Below, piece by piece: positions 3,089 to 5,509 of a stretch of DNA of 5,509 nt. Each line of letters starts with the position of its first letter. The stretch's first letter is position 1. The stretch covers positions 1-5,509 of the forward strand of contig DMDI01000052.1 of NCBI GenBank assembly GCA_003445555.1, in the 5' to 3' direction. The stretch comes from Desulfotomaculum sp. (lineage in GTDB: Bacteria; Bacillota; Desulfotomaculia; Desulfotomaculales; Nap2-2B). Below the pieces are notes generated by a model. That model worked only from the letters and a program-made list of their open reading frames with translations. It made no database searches and was not told the DNA's origin. The position numbers and the translations under genes were made by a program.

Positions 3089-5509
3089 TTAAATTTCTCT
3101 TAAAACTTCGGTGATTTTTTGCCCCATTATCCCGATAAGTTTTTTGTTCGCTTCAATAATTTTTTCCTGTTCTTTCATTTCAGCGACAAGTTGTTTTTGG
3201 ACTTCAAGCGGTGGGAGCGGGATTTTGATTTTTTGCAAAATTTTAACCGAAGCGACATTTTGTATGCTTGAACCAGATTGATCCTTAAAATATTTATTTT
3301 GTATAAAATCGGCCTCGAGTATTAACTTTAAATACTCCGCAATTAGCCTTTTATTATGCGGGGTTAGTTTAAGCAAGGCTTGATTGATAATTCCTTGCTT
3401 GGCAGTTTTTGGCACAATCGCAATTTTCCCCATTGTCCCAGAACAACTTATTAATAAATCTCCTGGAAATACTTCAAATCTTTTCATTTCGTTGAATTTT
3501 CTTTCATCAATAAAATATCTGCCAAAATTAAAATCATTATTGATTGCGTGATATTGTTCATAAACCAAATATCCTGAAGGTTTAAATATTTCTTTCTTGA
3601 GAGAGCCACCAAAAGGACCTCGAATAAAGTCAGCGACCTCTCCCAACTCCACCCACTCAACATCTTTTATTTTTCTAATCTCTTGGCCAAAATAGCGTCT
3701 CTCTCTCTCTAAATTTTCAATCACCGCTTTGGCGGCTTCAATCGCTTTTTGCTTGACTTCAATCTGCTCAACGATTTCTTTTTGGACTTCAAGCGGAGGG
3801 AGAGGAATTTTAATTTTTCTTAAATCATTGTTTGATAAGTGAAGAATGTTGACACCTTTTGCAAAAGTCGCTAATTGATTTTTTACTTTTGAATTACTTA
3901 TTAAATAAGCCAAATAATCAGATAATACATATTCATTTCCTGTCCTAATTATATTTATATCGCCGCCAATAATTACCCCATCTTCGTTTAACGATCTAGC
4001 CACAGCAATACCAAAAGCATCAGCGGTTGTAGTTGAAGGAACTAAAACATCACCTTTCTTTGATAAAATTTTCCCTTCAACGTTTGTTCGGCTAATAACT
4101 TCTTTTATAACCGGCTGGTATAAAGTATAAATTTCTCCGTAGTGAATACATTTATTTTTTCCATTTTGAATAATATCTTTTTTTGAAATTCCTTGACCTC
4201 TCAGAAAAGTAATCTTCTCTGATTTTTCTAATTCTCCAAGTGCTACAATTTTGAAATTTGAGTTTTGAATTTTGACATCTTCCCTGTATCTGTCGCCCGA
4301 AAGATTGTAATCACCGCTTTCGGCAATTTTTTCTTTGGTAACAAGATGAGCGATCTTGTCTTGCTTCTCGTCCAGTTTGAATTTTTTATTTTCCTTCAAG
4401 GCGATTTTATATTCTTTGATTATTTCCAAAGCCAAAGGCAAATCATTTTTATCAATTTCCCGCCTTTGCGCGCCAAGGTCGTAGCCGTCATTTTGAATTT
4501 TCAAAAACAGAATGTCTTTTGTTTTTTTGGCAAGGCCGTTGTCAAAAAGCAAAATACTGGTTTTCACTCCAGCATACGGATTAAAAACACCAGCAGGAAG
4601 CGAAACAACCGCCAGAAGTCCGTCCTCAATCAATAATTTCCGCAATGTTTTATAGGCGGTCGCGGATTGGAAAATTATACCTTCTGGCACGATAATGCCG
4701 GCCCGGCCGTTGGGTCGTAAATGCTCCAAAATATAATCAACAAACAAAACTTCGGAACGGTTGGCTTGCACAGAAAATCGTTTGTGCGGCCTAATTCCGC
4801 CCTTTGGCGACATAAACGGCGGATTGGCAAGCATAACATCAAAATTTTCGTCCCATTTTTCTTCGCTTGAGAGCGTGTCGTATTCAAAAATGGTTGGGTT
4901 AGGAAAACCGTGCAGATATAAATTGACTTTAGAAAGCCGCACCATATCCGGCGAAATATCATAGCCAACAAAATGGTCCATCAGATTTTTTTTCTCGTCG
5001 GGTGTCAGCGATTTTTCTTTATTCTCTTTAAGGATATGCTTGAAAGCGGAAATCAAAAATCCGGCGGTGCCACAGGCAGGATCGCAGATTGTTTCTTCTT
5101 TTTTCGGATCAACCGCCTCCACAATAAAATCAATGATATGACGCGGGGTGCGGAATTGTCCAGCGTCTCCTTGCGAGCCAAGAATTGAAAGCAAATATTC
5201 AAAAGCATCGCCTAAATCCTCACTATGATCATAATTGAAGCCGTTTATCTCTTTCAAAAACAGATTTAAGGTTTCGGGATCGCGATATGGAAGAAAAGCA
5301 TCTTTGAAAATATCTCTAAAAAGTTGCGGCAGGTGAGGATTTTGGCTTAATGTGGTAACGGCTTCAACATAAAGATTTAAGCGGTCTTGCCCACCAATTC
5401 TTGAATCCATTACTTTCGTCCAAGCATATTTTTCGTAGCCGTTAGTAAAGAAACGTGCTTTACCGCCAAGTTCCTGCGCTTCTTTGTCCATATCGTCCAT
5501 AAACTTATA
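3089..5509 (-). CDS. Type I DNA methyltransferase, HsdM-HsdS fusion (5' end beyond window)
   Basis: The enzyme should methylate adenine N6 at a bipartite site and recognise that site with its own fused specificity part. Numbering from ATG 5500, the HsdM part has GQFRTPR (114-120), SAM-binding motif I DPACGTAGF (140-148), GYD (179-181), catalytic NPPF (226-229) and QNDGYD (336-341), ending near NLSGDRYRE (399-407). HsdS follows: target-recognition domain 1 (about 413-560, with HYGEIYT), a coiled-coil spacer (about 567-605), domain 2 (about 613-756), and a closing helix (about 766-800). KIKIPLPPLEVQK recurs exactly at 562-574 and 757-769. ATG 5500 is probably not the start: the frame stays open to the edge (Y, K, F codons), and the usual 35-50 residue HsdM N-terminal helices before KFMDDMD are missing, so the gene is partial. 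There is no nuclease domain and no hsdR in view. It could be a solitary methylase or part of a system continuing to the right. Confidence 0.93.
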   Translation of the reverse strand, partial: YKFMDDMDKEAQELGGKARFFTNGYEKYAWTKVMDSRIGGQDRLNLYVEAVTTLSQNPHLPQLFRDIFKDAFLPYRDPETLNLFLKEINGFNYDHSEDLGDAFEYLLSILGSQGDAGQFRTPRHIIDFIVEAVDPKKEETICDPACGTAGFLISAFKHILKENKEKSLTPDEKKNLMDHFVGYDISPDMVRLSKVNLYLHGFPNPTIFEYDTLSSEEKWDENFDVMLANPPFMSPKGGIRPHKRFSVQANRSEVLFVDYILEHLRPNGRAGIIVPEGIIFQSATAYKTLRKLLIEDGLLAVVSLPAGVFNPYAGVKTSILLFDNGLAKKTKDILFLKIQNDGYDLGAQRREIDKNDLPLALEIIKEYKIALKENKKFKLDEKQDKIAHLVTKEKIAESGDYNLSGDRYREDVKIQNSNFKIVALGELEKSEKITFLRGQGISKKDIIQNGKNKCIHYGEIYTLYQPVIKEVISRTNVEGKILSKKGDVLVPSTTTADAFGIAVARSLNEDGVIIGGDINIIRTGNEYVLSDYLAYLISNSKVKNQLATFAKGVNILHLSNNDLRKIKIPLPPLEVQKEIVEQIEVKQKAIEAAKAVIENLERERRYFGQEIRKIKDVEWVELGEVADFIRGPFGGSLKKEIFKPSGYLVYEQYHAINNDFNFGRYFIDERKFNEMKRFEVFPGDLLISCSGTMGKIAIVPKTAKQGIINQALLKLTPHNKRLIAEYLKLILEADFIQNKYFKDQSGSSIQNVASVKILQKIKIPLPPLEVQKQLVAEMKEQEKIIEANKKLIGIMGQKITEVLREI
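3194..3233. repeat. Direct repeat within hsdMS, distal copy
   Basis: These 40 bp match 3779-3818 at 36 positions, the first 18 (tttttggacttcaagcgg) exactly. They encode KIKIPLPPLEVQK after target-recognition domain 2. Such repeats after each half of HsdS form the symmetric spacers and can serve as crossover points for exchanging recognition domains. Confidence 0.85.
3779..3818. repeat. Direct repeat within hsdMS, central copy
   Basis: This is the partner of 3194-3233. It encodes the same 13 residues at the start of the central coiled-coil spacer after target-recognition domain 1. The two copies are 585 bp apart, an exact multiple of three, so recombination between them would remove 195 residues in frame and leave a protein with a single recognition domain. 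Confidence 0.85.

Noticed and set aside
4986..4993. Run of eight T (A8 in the methyltransferase frame), with a similar run at 2409-2416 in the protease gene, as phase-variation tracts
   Set aside because: Both are in frame, encode Lys-rich segments and are of a length common in AT-rich coding DNA; nothing suggests switching.

Overview
The window reads like part of an AT-rich bacterial genome that is compact but repeat-bearing. Several traits suggest Patescibacteria (CPR, Parcubacteria-like): perfect CCGCCAGCTGGCGG-type palindromes between genes, A/T-rich heptad runs, no clear Shine-Dalgarno sequence at most starts, and a methylase fused to its specificity subunit. This placement is an inference from style; no rRNA, tRNA or ribosomal protein gene is present to confirm it. 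The standard genetic code fits all genes.

Left part (1-778). A short plus-strand gene of unknown function (153-467) sits behind an almost perfect extended -10 promoter that appears to start transcription 2 nt before its ATG. It is flanked by a family of GC-rich repeats. One partial copy lies at 3-41, a shorter one at 514-540, and an inverted copy at 599-653 folds into an 18-bp hairpin followed by T5, so it probably ends transcription. Two copies of a perfect palindrome (569-584, 706-723) lie in the same spacer.

Middle part (779-1369). A minus-strand gene encodes a small, probably two-pass membrane protein of unknown function. Next to it is a spacer whose right two thirds are unusually GC-rich (about 57% by hand count) and open on both strands. 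I cannot assign it.

Right part (1370-5509), all on the minus strand and transcribed right to left. First comes a Type I DNA methyltransferase with HsdM and HsdS fused in one chain, its N-terminus lying beyond the right edge. Then, after 52 bp holding a TATAAT box, comes an SDH-family Clp-fold serine protease. One nucleotide after its stop begins a 105-residue protein with an antitoxin-like C-terminal tail, and its end overlaps a VapC-type PIN-domain RNase toxin by 44 nt. The last three genes look like one translationally coupled operon (protease, candidate antitoxin, toxin) next to a modification enzyme, in other words a small defence or stress island. No HsdR restriction subunit lies in the window. 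A role for the protease in antitoxin turnover is my hypothesis, not something the sequence proves.
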